From Garcia nutans (lineage: Eukaryota; Streptophyta; Magnoliopsida; Malpighiales; Euphorbiaceae), in NCBI GenBank assembly GCA_947685225.1, contig CANTUV010000024.1:15704001-15768000 (forward strand): a stretch of DNA of 64,000 nucleotides, written 5' to 3'. Numbering within the stretch: the stretch's first letter is position 1; the number at the start of each line of letters is the position of its first letter. Made by a program: the position numbers and the translations under genes. This document shows positions 1-13,100 of the stretch, in pieces. The notes under the pieces were generated by a model that saw only the letters and a program-made list of their open reading frames with translations, did no database searches and had not been told where the DNA came from.

Positions 1-2230
1 TTCCCTGTCACCTGCGCGAAGAATCAAATTCGCGCTAAGCCAACGGCTTAGTGGTACAAACTACAGTGCTATGATGCTTTAATGCCATGCTAATGTCACA
101 CAATCAAGATTCAAGATCAATTCAAGAGAATATTATATTTCACAATTTTACATTATTTAATAATTAATCAAAACATTCATGATTCACATTGAAAACAAAG
201 ACAAGCATGGGCCCAAAATACACTAATATGTTATTCAAAGTTCAGAGTTACTGCTTTGGTCCATAATCATAATCATCAAGCCCGTAGGCGATATACACAT
301 ATATATATCTATCCATGGATAGGGTAACAGACCCAGTCTCTTAGACCTCTACTTTGCTAGACTCAAGGAGATCCTTAACCCGGCAAGACTGTTACCAAAA
401 CAAACGTAACAGACCCAGTCTCTTGGAACTCAACCCGACTAATCTCGAGGAGATCCTCAACCCGGCAAGACTGTTACTATTATTCATATATTTCATAGGC
501 ATGCCGCCAAACCCAGAAATCTGAAATCTGAATAACATATTAAACACACAAACATTTCATTCATCTCTTCATAATCTCTTTCTCAATTCATTTTATATTT
601 CATAAGCAAATTAGGCAACCATGTCTCAATCATCTCATTTGCATCATCATAGCCAACAATCATGGCCTCATATCTCATATGATCTCAAATCACAATAAAG
701 CAACTCTTCATAACATCATATCTTTCACATTTCACATTTGGTTATATTTCAAATCACATTAATCAATTCATTATTCAAATGGATATAATCAATAGCATTA
801 ACACATATTTTACATGCTCATCACAACATTCACATTATAACCAAATATGTCTCAAGTCTCAATATCATATGAATGTATGCAATAATGTAGTTTGTACTTA
901 CCTTAAAACCAACTCACACCACTCTATACACCTACTCTTCCAAGAATCCTCAACACTTAGGTTAGGGCAATTCAACCTCTTCACAACCTAATCCAAAAGG
1001 AATATTAGCTAAATGACCATATGAATAGTAAATTCTGGTTTTAGACTCCACTTTATCCTTATTTTGAAAAATTGTATAAAATAATATACTTGACTAAAAA
1101 CTCTAAAATTTTTAAAGAACTTAATTTTACATCATAAAATCATTCCTTTAAAATTTCAGATCAAACTGAACACAAAATCTTGGTCAAATAGTTCACCCAA
1201 CCAGACTGCCCCAATTGCCCTGTATCCTGGCAGCAGTTCTGAACTTTGTGAATTCCATAAATTAAATTCAATCAACTTGGTTCCAAATTATTTTTCTCAA
1301 ATACTAGACTCACTAAGAAACAACATATCCAAAATTCAATTGGATATCATTTTTCTACATTTTATTAAAAATCCCGAAATATAGCTGTCTCAGTTAAGGT
1401 ACCTGCTGGAACAGGTCTAATAAAAATAATCTTTTCAAAATCATAACCATTCCAAAATCGAATTAACATATTTTTCAGTCATTCTAGACTCATAGAGGCA
1501 CAACATATCAAAAATTCACTTCAAGAACATTTTTTTATATTTAATTAAAAATCATACAAGTCACAGCCTTTACTAATAGTAAAACAGAAAAACATTTCAC
1601 TAAACACAACTCTTACTCTTCTATCACCAACACCAACCTAACTTCTTATCTTTAATTCCATTTCAACACATACAAACACACCACAAGCAATCCTAACCAT
1701 ATTATCAACAACACTTCATCAAACTCAAAAATAACTTCAAAAACAACAGGAGCAATCAAGAGAGAACTTACCAAAATAATGAAATTTCTTGAAATTCCAA
1801 CTTGTTTATTTGAAATCTTCCTTCAATTAGCTATTAGAATTCAAAAACCCTCACTTGCTCTCTTGTTTCCTTAAGGTCCGGCCACACAAAGAGAAAAGAA
1901 GAGAAAATGGAAAAATAAAAGAGACAAAGTCAACTTCTCATCTCTTTAAACCTCCACCAAGCAATTTAAAAAGAAATTTACTTAAATACCCTCTACTATA
2001 TATATTAACTCCCTTTCATTTACTTACCCATTAGTAATTTCACAAATAACACATTAAATATCTTCTTCCTTTGACCATTCATTTGACTTATGTATATGTT
2101 ATATATATTTCCATATATACAACATATACACTCTCTTTTAAATTCTTTACTCATTCCAATTTCACCTATACATTTTAATTCAAATAAAACAACAATTATA
2201 CTAAAACTTCTAGGCACATTTTGGGATATT
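1..2230 (-). repeat. Tekay-type LTR 'A', cut by the window edge
   Basis: This is the right-hand part of an LTR of a minus-orientation Tekay/Del-like element; its TGTAACACCCC end lies outside the window. It carries the marks shared by all Tekay-type LTRs here: the CACCTGCGCG block, the hairpin CTAAGCC-AAC-GGCTTAG (35-51), the phrase CATGGGCCCAAAA near 207, and an inverted-repeat-bounded cassette at about 220-545. The cassette holds two copies of a unit of roughly 70 bp that starts GTAACAGACCCAGTC and ends GACTGTTAC, plus the palindrome CTATCCATGGATAG. The usual terminus GGGATATTACA is broken after GGGATATT by a GC-rich module. If the ACA at 2461-2463 is the missing tip, the LTR is whole at this end and the module is an insertion. 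No coding capacity was seen. Confidence 0.8.
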
Positions 2231-2463
2231 GGTACTGGATTGCGCTCGCTGGCTCTCTTAAGTGGGAGGTCAGGGGTTCGATCTGGGGAGGCGACTCCTT
2301 AGGGAGCCAAATAAACAAATCCTGCTGGGTGGGCCGCGAGGGCTGTCCAGTACTGTGCGATCGCTACTGCCTCCTGCGGACTCCGAGCCCAGCTGGTGAA
2401 AAGGCCGGGCCGTAAGCCAGAGCGGGCCGGGCAGCCGACCTGGTCGGGGGTAGGGTCGTTACA
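2231..2463 (+). repeat. GC-rich tRNA-like module, single arm of the foldback family
   Basis: This 233-bp block is far more GC-rich than its surroundings and is homologous to the arms at 44553-45231. Shared landmarks, in order, are GGTACT, CTCTTAAG, GGAGGTC, a GGGTTCGATC-like stretch, GGAGGCGACTC, CAAATAAACAAATC, and the 3' end GGTCGTT...TTACA. The stretch GGAGGTCAGGGGTTCGATC resembles a tRNA T-arm, a pol III B box. A convincing A box is not obvious. It could be a tRNA-derived SINE or a foldback-element arm. Confidence 0.55.
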
Positions 2464-3279
2464 TACACTATCTCGTATTACACAGGGCACACCCAGTAAC
2501 TCGGGCGTGTCACTGGGCATGCCGACATCTTTGTATAAGACTCGAAGCCATTTTAGATGCAAAAAATAGTTTTCTTCCTCCCTCATCTCTCATCTCTCAA
2601 ATTTCTTGCACTTCCACCGGCGCACTTACACACTGATTCACTCTAGAACGGATTTTCACTACCGTTTTGCATTTTTTTTTTTGCAGATTCGCTCGCTTTC
2701 TGTTTGATTTCACATGATTTTCATACTTTTCAGGTACGAACTTTCACTTTTGTGATTTTTGGTTGTTTTCTTTCATTTTTCTTTTATTTTTCTTATGGAT
2801 TCCTTATATTATCTCTTATTTTCCTTAGAATTGCAAGATTTTTGCTGCGTTTGCTTTATTTTGCTTAATTTTGATTTATCAAGATTTATGCGGCAATTGA
2901 TTTATTTTGCTTTTGTTTTGATTTCGATTCCATTTTTTATTCGGCATTTGATTTCTTTTTACTTAGTTTGCGTTTGAATTATCAATTGCTTGATTTGTTT
3001 GTTGAGTTATGGCTATAAGGTTCATTTGCAATTTTAATTAATTGCCATCATTCGAATTGGTTCATCGCTATTGTTGGTTAAGTGTTTGTTGGATTGGCCT
3101 AGATATTAATTTTATCGCTTTTGTTGGTTAAGTGCTTGTTGATATAGGTTGATTAAACTGGTTTTAAATTGGCTGTTAGCATTGATTTTATTGGGATTTA
3201 CATTATGCTTCAACATTATAATGCTAGTATTTCGGTAATCTTATGTCAGACTTTTATCGGTGTTTCATATCTTGCTATA
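2464..3279 (+). other. Athila leader with intron-like features
   Basis: This AT- and T-rich stretch has no coding potential. Its first 100 bp contain one weak copy of the GGGCGTGTCACTGGGCATGC motif also found in the Athila 3' LTR. Further on there is a T-tract ending TTTGCAG (about 2673-2684) and a donor-like CAG/GTACGA at about 2730. Together with TTGTGTTGCAG at 17898-17908, across the solo-LTR insertion, this resembles a U-rich intron of about 585 bp ending just before the Athila ORF. No primer site or 5' LTR was recognised. Confidence 0.4.
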
Positions 3280-3515
3280 TGTAGACCCTTAATTTTTGAC
3301 CCGGTCTGGTCCAACATATTTTATTTATTCCAAAATAATTTTTGTGTTGCCTAATATATTTTTTTGGTCCAAAATAATTTTGTTATCTTAATTAAATAAT
3401 TTTTGCTTTAGTATTTAATTTTTATTAATAAAAAATAAAAATAAACAAATAAAAGTCAAAAAATAAAAATAAAATAAAAATCAGTGTCGAAAAAATGGTC
3501 ACGCAGGCCCGTGGG

Positions 3516-3641
3516 CATTTCGCCCGCAGAAGTTGCCTACGGGCGAAATGACCCAAGCCATTTAGCCCGCAGATTTTTTTTGCGGGCGAAATGGCTTTGA
3601 ATCCTGCGGCCGACGCCCACTGCCGCAGTTGACTGCGGCAG
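3516..3641 (+). other. Cluster of three strong hairpins in the Tat solo LTR
   Basis: Hairpin 1 pairs CATTTCGCCCG (3516-3526) with CGGGCGAAATG (3540-3550). Hairpin 2 pairs 3558-3570 with 3582-3594, 13 bp with one mismatch, around a T-rich loop. Hairpin 3 is CTGCCGCAG-TTGA-CTGCGGCAG (3620-3641), a perfect 9-bp stem. The equivalent part of the Tat LTR at 24730-24880 is degraded, and most of it is missing near 43090. Confidence 0.7.
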
Positions 3642-4546
3642 ATTTTTTTGCCAGCACATTTTTTCCTGCGGCAATTTTTTTCGGCAGCGCAATTTTTCCG
3701 ACGCAAATTTTTCAAAACCTAATTCAATTAGGTTTCAGTTTCGTTTTCTTATCAATATTACTTGCCATGATTAATTAGGAATAAACCATATGAAACCTCT
3801 ATAAATAAGGACCAAAGGAAATCAAATAAAGGGAGGCCGAAAAAAAAATTGGACAGTAGCTTGAAAAAGTGGAACTAAATCCGTGAAGGAAAAGGAGCAA
3901 TTGAATTTGATATTTATTCTGAAATAGCAGTGACACGATTTAAGCAATTCAAAAGGTAGCAATTGTCTTTGTTTTAATTCATCCAAGAAAAACAATTTTT
4001 GGAGGAATCATCAAAAGGAGGTATGTATTAAATTCTTTGGTCTTTTTTTTTTCACAATAGCTAAAACTAGGAATTTGTGTTTTTCAAAATTTAAAATCTA
4101 TAACACCCCCATGCTCTATATAAGTACTATACATATACCTAGTATACATACAATACATACATAGAATATAAGAATGTCACTTTTAGTTTTAAATTTCAAA
4201 ATCTTTAATCAAGTTCAAACAATATTACATTAATTTAAATAACATTAACAAAATCATTATACTTTCAATGATCTTAATCTTATTTACCAAAACTTCATTA
4301 TTACATATGAATATAATATTATGAATAATATTTCATAATTAAATCATACATGTATGCATCACCTTCTAGTTGGTCTCGAAACACTCTTACCCTTCTTGTG
4401 GCATAATAGCTTGACTTCCGAATCAACCGCATAATCACCTACGCGATCACACAACCACGCTAAGCCCGAGAGCTTAGTAATACAAATCATTCATATAAAC
4501 ATACATTTCATAAAATCATATTTATATATTAACTTTACATATCATT

Positions 4547-7535
4547 TGTCACATTCGCCTACTGCATTTATGCAGTGTAGACACGTGCATAGCGACAGTA
4601 GGGAAAAGGAGAAGATAATTCTTGATAACAGCCCTAGATAAGGTTGTATGACAAAAGGGACATAATTGTAATTTTTAATAAAGTTGGGGACGTAGATGTA
4701 ATTTCAAAGAAAGTTGCACCGGATGTTCTTAATAGTGCATATAATAGATTTCAAAAATGGAATGTAGAGAAAAACCGGATCGCAACGACGTGTAACGGTT
4801 TTTCCAGGAAATGTCCCGTTAAAGAAAAATGAAGAAATGTTGACTAAGGGCATTTTGGTCATTATCAATTAAAGTTATACATGAATTTAGGGTAGGAAAT
4901 AAAGACGTGAGTACGTAGAGAATGGCGAGAGGTTAAATATGAAACGATCGTCAGTGGAAACGAAGCCGGAGAAAACCCGAGCAAAAATAGGACCTAAAGG
5001 GAATTTTGTAAAAAGTTGAGGGCTTATCGGTAATTTTTCAAAATGACTTAGAAACCTAAAATAGATCTTATAAATAGAAAGTAGAGGTCGAGAGGATCAA
5101 AACTATATATAGTTTGACTCATGGAACTATACGGTTTAAAAGATATGATCGATTAATCGCCGGAACGTAATGTGGCTCGGTTTCGTGTCGGGACCGGATG
5201 GGTAACCCGGGACAACTTTATGAGATCCAATGGGAAGAGAGACAAGTGGAAAGAAGTAAAGGAAAAAGGAAGTTATAAAAATCAAAGGTTGGCCAATCAA
5301 AAGAAAACATTTAGCATGTGTAATAAATGTGTAATAAATGAAGAAAGAGAAAAAGTGGACAAGTGGGCAAGGTGATCATCATTTCTTTTGTATATAAATA
5401 TATGTGATATGAAGAACCAATTTCTCTCTTTTCCACTTGCAAATTTCGGCCAACAAAGGGAAACACCAAAGGACTTCTAAGTTTCTCCAAATTTGATTTT
5501 TAAGGTATGTTTTTAAGGTTTTCTAGTAAGTAGACTTTGATTTTAGTATTAATTTTAGGTAGTTATATATTTATTAGAAGATTGGAAATTAGAGTCTTTA
5601 TGTGGAATTGGAAAAATATTAAGTAAGTGAGGATATTAATTGATTAAATGGAAGAATCAAGATGTATAAAGATTAATAAGGTTGGATTAGGGTTTCGGTT
5701 GGAAAAGAAATAGAGGATAATTTATTATTTTGAAATTCTAAGGTTTATGTTGTATCTTGAATTGATTGAAGGAGAAATAAAGAATTAAAGAAGGAGAAGA
5801 AGGAAAAGCCAAGAGGAGTTAAAGAAATAAGGTTTGGTACTCTACCTTTGAATAATTAGTTTGGTACTTTACTTTTGAATAATAAATTTTGGTTTGATGC
5901 TTTACAAACTTTGGTTTATGAAAGTTTTGTTGTTGATGCTTAAATATATTGATTTGAGTTAAACATGCAAAAGTTGTCAAAGGGAAGTGTTTGAATCTTC
6001 ACTTTACCATTAAAGAAGCCTTAATATTGATTTGCAAAAGAAAAATAAACTATTCTATGCATTTTATGTGTTTGGGCCGAAATGGTCCAAAAAAGACAGC
6101 TTTCTGGACCTTTTTGTGGAAATCGTTTGAGGCAGCAAATGAATGAATTTTTCAACGAAATTTTACATGCAATTAGTCAACATATGAAATAAGTTTTCTG
6201 TAAACTTTCAGCTAAAAATAAGATCATTTACTTGGTCAAATGCATGACTGAAGTGGACTGAAATTTTGACGAAAACCCAGATTTTACTATTCATTTGGTC
6301 ATGCCATTTTGCGTTGCCGATTTGTCTCGCCGCAACACTATTCATTTGGTCAATTTGTGATATTTTGAGAAATGCTTTGAAATGTTTGATGTGTTTATTG
6401 TGGATGTTAAATATGCGAAAAAGGGGAATGGTTTGACTAAAGAATGTGTTGCGCGGCATAAATGGCAAAGTGCGATGGGAATTTAAAATGATTTCGCGAG
6501 TCATCCTAAAATGAGGTTTGAGACTTAAATTGAATCATTTAAAGCTTTTTGCTCTACTGGATAGTGGGAGTGGTAGATAAGGGTATGGTGCACTATACTA
6601 ACTTATGCAGTACTGCTTGATATTGTGATTGAATTGATATGATCTGAACTCAATGGTGAGGGCCATTGGGGGCCAATGGTGAGGGCCATTGGTTATAACC
6701 AGGATGGTGAGGGCCATTCCTGTGATTTGATATCGGTGGTGAGGGCCACCTATGTTACAGTGGTGAGGGCCACTGCCTTATCACTATGGTTCCCTATATA
6801 CCAGTAGAGCCTGGATCAAAGACATATTATTTTTCGTTGAACTATATAATGCAAATGAATTTGAATTATGATTTTACATTATTGAAAACATATCATACTG
6901 AATGTATCACGATTTCTATTGGTATAATGTTGGTTGATTGTTGATTTTATTATTTCCTTTTTACTTCGAATACTTTCATGTACTACTTTTATTTTTATTG
7001 GTAAAGTACCCACTGAGCGACAACGCTCAGCGAGTTAAGTTTTCCTTGACTCGTAGGTTCGGAGCAGTAGATAAATCTTGGGGAAGCAACGACCAGACCA
7101 CAGCAAATCTCAGGGGTAGATCTTTTAGTTCCATTATGAGTCGATAGTTGTGGCATGTATATGAATAAATATAAAAGAGATTTTCTATGTTATAATTGTA
7201 TGTTAGTAGTATGTAATAATCATAAATCTTTACTTTATGTTATATTAGAAGTGTGAACTCTTCGTGCAGGTTTGTAGTTGAGGGTATAAGGTGGATTCAT
7301 TGGGAGTGCATTAAATTTGATGGTATTTTTATTCACATTGGTATGTGTAAAATGTTTTCAAAAATCAAAAAAACAAGTTTTGACGACACTTGGGATCCAA
7401 ATTTCTAGGCGGAACTATGGCAAAATTTCTGTAAAAATCAGAACTAAAATTTGACTAAGTAAATTGGTAGCAACAATTAGGATAGTGTGGCACCTCTACT
7501 CAGCTTACACATGTAGGTTGGGAAGGGGTGTTACA
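4547..7535 (+). repeat. Solo LTR of a Tekay-like family, nested in an LTR
   Basis: This 2989-bp unit starts TGTCACATTCGCC and ends GGGGTGTTACA, with perfect TCATT duplications (4542-4546, 7536-7540). The sister LTR at 13781-13800 reads straight through this site. The orientation is plus: the stretch GTACCCACTGAGCG-ACAA-CGCTCAG (7007-7030) corresponds to the sense form of the hairpin in other Tekay LTRs. It contains the hairpin array at 6651-6775 and no coding region. Short frames at 4644-4832, 5172-5375 and 6938-7147 match nothing recognisable. It is related to the solo LTR at 46416-49580. Confidence 0.9.
6651..6775 (+). repeat. Array of five hairpins, constant TGAGGG loop, varying stems
   Basis: Five units share the loop TGAGGG while the stem arms differ and stay complementary: CAATGG/CCATTG (6651-6668), CCAATGG/CCATTGG (6673-6692), AGGATGG/CCATTCCT with one bulge (6701-6721), GGTGG/CCACC (6735-6750) and CAGTGG/CCACTG (6758-6775). 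Spacers are unrelated. The array lies in the U3-like part of the solo LTR, upstream of the CTGAGCG hairpin. Confidence 0.85.
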
Positions 7536-8894
7536 TCATTATTTTCTTATCATGTTTACCCATTGTGAATACACTTTTCATATATACTTTTACTAATGTT
7601 TTATTCATAATCATATACACATACACTTCATTTCAATAATTCACAATTCAATGACTACCTAAAACCTTCATGAAGCAATATTCATCATTTTCACATCCAT
7701 ATACATTTTACACATCATGTTATATTTTTATAAGCTCATCATTCAACATAGCTTCTTAAGCTATATTCACTTTCAATAATTTACTTATATATTGTATACA
7801 TCTCATTCCATGATTATCATCATATATTTCAATCCATAGTTATCACCATATATCACATAACATTATATTTCATTCCATAGTTCACATTAAAACAAAGACA
7901 AACATATATCTCATTATTCATTTACTCCATTATTTAACATTATTCATTTATTCCATTATTCAACAATCCATATATATACAAACACACGCATGGGCCCAAA
8001 ACACTAATATGCCATTCCACTTTCAGAGTTAATGTTTTGGTTCAATTTTCACATTTATCATTATCCCAACTAGGCTTCAAGGATTAAGGTTCAACCAAGC
8101 TTCAAGGGGAGCAAAGCATGCTAAGCATCAACCCAACTTGGCTTCAAGAACCAATCCAACCTAGCTTCAAGGGTTGTAACATCTCAATTAGGCTTCAAGG
8201 ATTAGACCCAACCAAGCTTCAAGGGGAGTAAAACATGTTAAACTTCAACCCAACTTGGCTTCAAGGATCAAATCCAACCTAACTTCAAGAGATTGTTACT
8301 ATCATTAGGCATGCCACCAATAACAAAACTCTGAAAATGAATAACATATTAGACACACACAATTCATTTATTATTTCATTCTCAATTCCATTTCCAATTC
8401 TCATCATAATATAGGCAAACATGCCCCATTTATCTCAATTGAACCATCATAGCCAATCACAATGGCTTCATATCTCATGTGAATCATCATAGCCAATCAC
8501 AATGGCTTCACATTTCATTTCACAATATAACACTTCATTATTCAAGTGTGCATTTATATCATCAATTAGGCAAACAAACCTCAATCATAACATTAAAGTA
8601 CCTCATCATCAATGATCACATTATATCCCACATAGCATCATTCATAAATATCAACATTTCATTCCACATTGTACACAACATCTCATTATTTAAATATTCA
8701 TAATCAAGCACATTATACATCCATCAAGAATGATTATCATTGATATACACATATATAATTTATCTTCCTCTTATATTTGGAATCCTCAACATACATTTGT
8801 TTTACATATATTTGAAGTATAGATACCATAAAACCTTTAGAAGATCTAACAATGCAAGAATAATCAAGAATAAGAACATTAACTAACATATTTG

Positions 8895-9150
8895 AGGGAC
8901 ACGGCCAAGCTTGTGGCCGTGTCTCTCAACCACAATTTGGCAGTAGCAAACACGGGCAGAGAACACGGCCGTGTCTCTCAACAACAATTTTGGCAGTAGC
9001 AGACACGGGCATGGAACACGGCCGTGTCTCTCAACAAAAATCAGACAGTAACAAGCACGGGCAAGGGACACGGCTGAGCCAGTGACCGTGTCTCCCAAAA
9101 ATCAATCCAACACATTCAAAATTTCCTTGACTTGGCCGTGTCTCTTTTTA
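8895..9150 (-). repeat. GACACGGCCGTGTC palindrome minisatellite (3' LTR of the LARD)
   Basis: There are four units of about 52-53 bp, each with ACACGGCCGTGTCTCTCAAC or a close variant, an AATTTTGGCAGTAGCA spacer and CACGGGCA. The core GACACGGCCGTGTC is a perfect palindrome. The same array is at 15148-15405 in the sister LTR and, in other families, at 29280-29480, 36660-36910 and 60642-60820. Confidence 0.85.
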
Positions 9151-9727
9151 TTTTTGGCCATGTCTCACATGAATTGAACTCTAAACATGTCCAAATCTCC
9201 TTTGGTTACACTCAATCACATATATATATCATATAGCATTATTTCAATGGACATAATCAACATCATTAACACAATTTCAAATAAATATGTGTTAAGTTTA
9301 ACCATCATATTAAAGCATAAATTAAGGTAATTTGTACTTACCTTAAGAACCACTCACAAATCTATACACTTTACCTTCCAAGAATTCTTCATCACTTAGC
9401 AATCCACTTCCTTCACAACCTAATTCAAATCCAATGATAAGATACATGAATTTCAATACAAGTATTTTATGTTTTCAACTTCCTTAAACACAATCATACA
9501 TCAATCATATATCAATTGCTCAAATCCCCAATTCATTAATACTAAACTCTTACTCAACAATCTCAACAATTCATCATCATCCTCACAAATAACCATGTCA
9601 ACCCCAACCTCAAACAATAAGAATCAATGCAAAGGAATGAATACTTACTTGAATAATTTACCAAATCTTCAATAACAATCTTCAATTCTCTCAAGATCAC
9701 CATGGATTTGTTATGTATATAAGTGAA

Positions 9728-9731
<4 letters not shown>

Positions 9732-9767
<36 letters not shown>
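9732..9767. repeat. CT dinucleotide microsatellite
   Basis: About 18 CT repeats lie inside the LARD 3' LTR. The same locus in the sister LTR (15987-16006) has only about 10, so the tract changed length after insertion or during reverse transcription. Confidence 0.95.
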
Positions 9768-9768
<1 letters not shown>

Positions 9769-10144
9769 CACAAAGAAGAAGAAGCAACAGAAGAAGAAAG
9801 AAAGTTCTTCTTTCTTCCGTTCTTATCCCATATATATATAAATAATAATAATAATAATATAATATAATTAATATTTCTCAAATAACCTCCACCATACATT
9901 TATCCACCATTGACTTTCTTCTTCTCTTTTCTTTTTGTCCTTATTATCATTATTATTATTAACTAATTATACAAATATATATATACAACTCACTTTTCCT
10001 ACACCATTTTATATCCCATATATATGTGATGTATATGTATATGTCTTATATATATTGTATTTATATTTCCCATATATACATATACATTAATTCCAAATAC
10101 AACAATAACTCTAAAATTCTTAGGGTATATTCCGGGATATTACA

Positions 10145-10180
10145 ATTCTCTCCCCCTTAAATAATTTCGTCCTCGAAATT
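10145..10180 (-). promoter_or_regulatory. Polypurine tract and GAGGAC-loop hairpin of the LARD
   Basis: On the minus strand the hairpin AATTTC-GAGGAC-GAAATT (10163-10180) is followed by AAGGGGGAGAGAAT directly against the LTR start. This is where plus-strand DNA synthesis would be primed. It matches the element at 30360-30397. Confidence 0.9.
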
Positions 10181-13100
10181 ATCTAGCACAATAACAACCC
10201 ATATGGAACAAATCACCATCTTAATTTTCATATGAAGATAATCATATCTTACATTATAATTTATCAAATCACATAACTTTTACTCTCCCCCTTTAAGTCA
10301 ATCATAACTTATCATTATATATCTATTTTTATCTTATAACTTTCTCAACAGAGCAACCAAGATATCTCATTACATTACCAATGAATTTTCTTTTATACAA
10401 TAATCAACTCATCTTATAGTCTATATATTCCATTCATCTATTACATTCAAGATATATATCACTTCATCTCTTTATAGATAATCAACTTTAACCTTGGAAA
10501 TTATTGAATTATATCATACTATTGCTTATCTTGCCATTACAATCACTTTTGCAAATAGCCATTTATCAAACCTTGATTGGTAACAATCTTTCCATTTTGT
10601 TTACACTTAAATCTTTCTTTATCATGTCTCACTTAACATTAATATTGATACAACCTCTTTAAACTTACTTAACAGATAATCAACCTTTTTCCTTTTATCA
10701 TTATTTACAGCTGATATGATTCAATTCATCAATGTCCATTCATTCGTCAAAATATTTCATCATATACATATCATTTAAATTTTTATATTCTTAGTACAAC
10801 TATACATATTAAGTCTTAATAATGATTCACAATCTTAATGCAACTTAGATCATTTGATCTCTCTATCACAAAATATTCACATTTCAATCTTGTTCAATTC
10901 AAACCAACAATTAACTTATTTGAACTTATCATTAGATTTCACATTATATATATATATAACTTCATTCCATTTAATCAAACTTATATTCAATTCTTGATCT
11001 CTTCAGATCCATATTCCGTCAACTTATCACGATAACAAATCACTTCAAATTATCTTTTAACATACACATAGTTTATTGTCTATTATCTTAATATAATTTC
11101 CACCAATTCTCATAATCATCTCATACCATACTTTCTATCTGTAGTTCACTCACTTAAACCTTAAATCCATTCACTTATTCACTTTATACTATACATATAT
11201 TTAGTATAGCTTTCAATCATAGTTTGGAATTTTTCCTCTTTTAATATCTCCTCACATTTCATACCACTTCTATATTTACAATAATTACCTTTTTATCACT
11301 TTATCCATAACTCAAAACATTTCCGTAATTCTCTTTTCTTTCCTTACTTTTTATAATTATAAACAATTTCTAACATAAACTGATAAAGTATAACTTTACC
11401 AATCATAACTCTTAATCATGTTTCTAGAAACATAATTATCAATCTCACCAAAACTGCATTATAGTCATATTATCCCAATCCCAAATCTGGGGATAACAAA
11501 GCTAACCGGCCAAAAATATACTGAACCAATCATATAACCATAAGAGATTAACGATTATGACTGTAACCTCATAATCAATTATGTTCCTCAATTATTCCTG
11601 TTCTAACCTTTCCAATTGCAAAGCTATATTAGATCACAGGAATTACATACTCGTTCTCTAAACTTTACTACATCAAAAGTTAACACACTCCAACTCTATT
11701 TCAACTCAATTTGCACTCATATATGTGGTCATTATTCGCGTAATTAATATTTCAACAGTATCACTATCAATATCTCTTACATATATATTCAATCATATAC
11801 AAGTTTGACAAAGGTTCCATTTAAAATCTCCTATTATACACATATACATAAAATCTTCCCACATGTGAATACCCTGGAACTCAAAATATTATATAATTAT
11901 CAGGTTCAATGATTACCATAACAATTTCAGCATCCAATATTACTCGAGTCCATTCTCACTCTTAATTTCATTACATATTCCATCTAGCTTTGCACAATTC
12001 AAGACCTAATCTCTTTTAAGTCCACTAATATATGTAATATCATTCTCCATATCATAATACTAATAATTGTACCACATACACATTCATAGATCACATTCAT
12101 AATGTGATTCACATTTCTTACATATCATAATTTCATTCATATTGAAAAACTCAGCTCACACATTCTATACATGTATACACCTATTTATATGCTCTTATTC
12201 TATTTTCCTTTGTCATATATTCCATACAAATTTAATGTTTATTACTTTCCTTTGAACACTATCATTCTCATTTCTTCAATATGATATAAAGTATTTATCA
12301 TCACAACAAATATATATATATATATATTCTAACCATAATAACATTTCATATACATCTTAGTCACAATCCTTATGTGACATCTCTTTCACTTTTGTCTTTA
12401 AAAGCATTTAACATACTTTCATATCCATTTTACCCTTTCCACTCAAATAACTTAAAATAACTCATTTTCATTTGCTTACTCACTTTCTTTTGACTTCAAA
12501 CAAATTCTCATACTATCAATCACATTACTCAATTCATAATACTTTCATATGCAATATTATTCATTGCACATAGCTCATGTATTGAGTATACATTAAACCA
12601 TCAATATCCAAATAATCTTTATCAAATTTCACTAAAATTTTAATTTACCAAACTCATATTTTCTTAATATCAACTTTAAAACATTATATATATATATATA
12701 CCACAAAGCAACATCAAAACATATAATTTTCACAATTCTTAAACTCATTTCAGAAATCCAAATATCACATATTATTACCAATACCATGAGCTTTCATAAT
12801 ATTCACACATCTCACATTTCTAACATTGAAGCCACGATGTTTACATTAAATTAACAATACAACAACACCATTATATTTCTCTACATTAACCAACATCATC
12901 TCTTTTTCTTTTAAAAACTTTAACTTTACATACCCAAATCGTGATTTTATTTTCAACTCATTTTCAACTTTATTCTTCTTTTCATTTCTTTATTTTACAA
13001 TCACTTTTCAATAATCAATACTTCAAAATTTACTTTCCTTAAGTAAACTCCCATTCTTGAATTTACCAATTACACTTATACCAATTTTTAATATCATTTC

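Larger units (their letters stand above)
4099..10144 (-). repeat. 3' LTR of the LARD, carrying a solo LTR
   Basis: It starts TATAACACCCCC (the canonical TG has become TA) and ends GGGATATTACA. Without the insertion at 4547-7535 and its extra TCATT it is about 3052 bp. It contains the CTAAGC-CCGAGA-GCTTAG hairpin (4460-4477), the CTTCAAG cassette (about 8003-8360), the GACACGGCC array and a long CT microsatellite. Confidence 0.9.

Noticed and set aside
2231..2463. A genuine tRNA gene
   Set aside because: Only a T-arm/B-box-like stretch is present. I could not build an acceptor stem, D-arm or anticodon arm.
2299..2586. 95-codon minus-strand frame
   Set aside because: It crosses the boundary between the GC-rich module and Athila leader sequence, so it is chance coding caused by high GC.
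4644..5375. Two short frames suggesting a small host gene
   Set aside because: They lie in the solo LTR 4547-7535, with no introns, domains or conservation visible.
8895..9150. CRISPR-like array of repeats and spacers
   Set aside because: The repeats are degenerate, the spacers are related to one another, and the array lies in a plant retrotransposon LTR.
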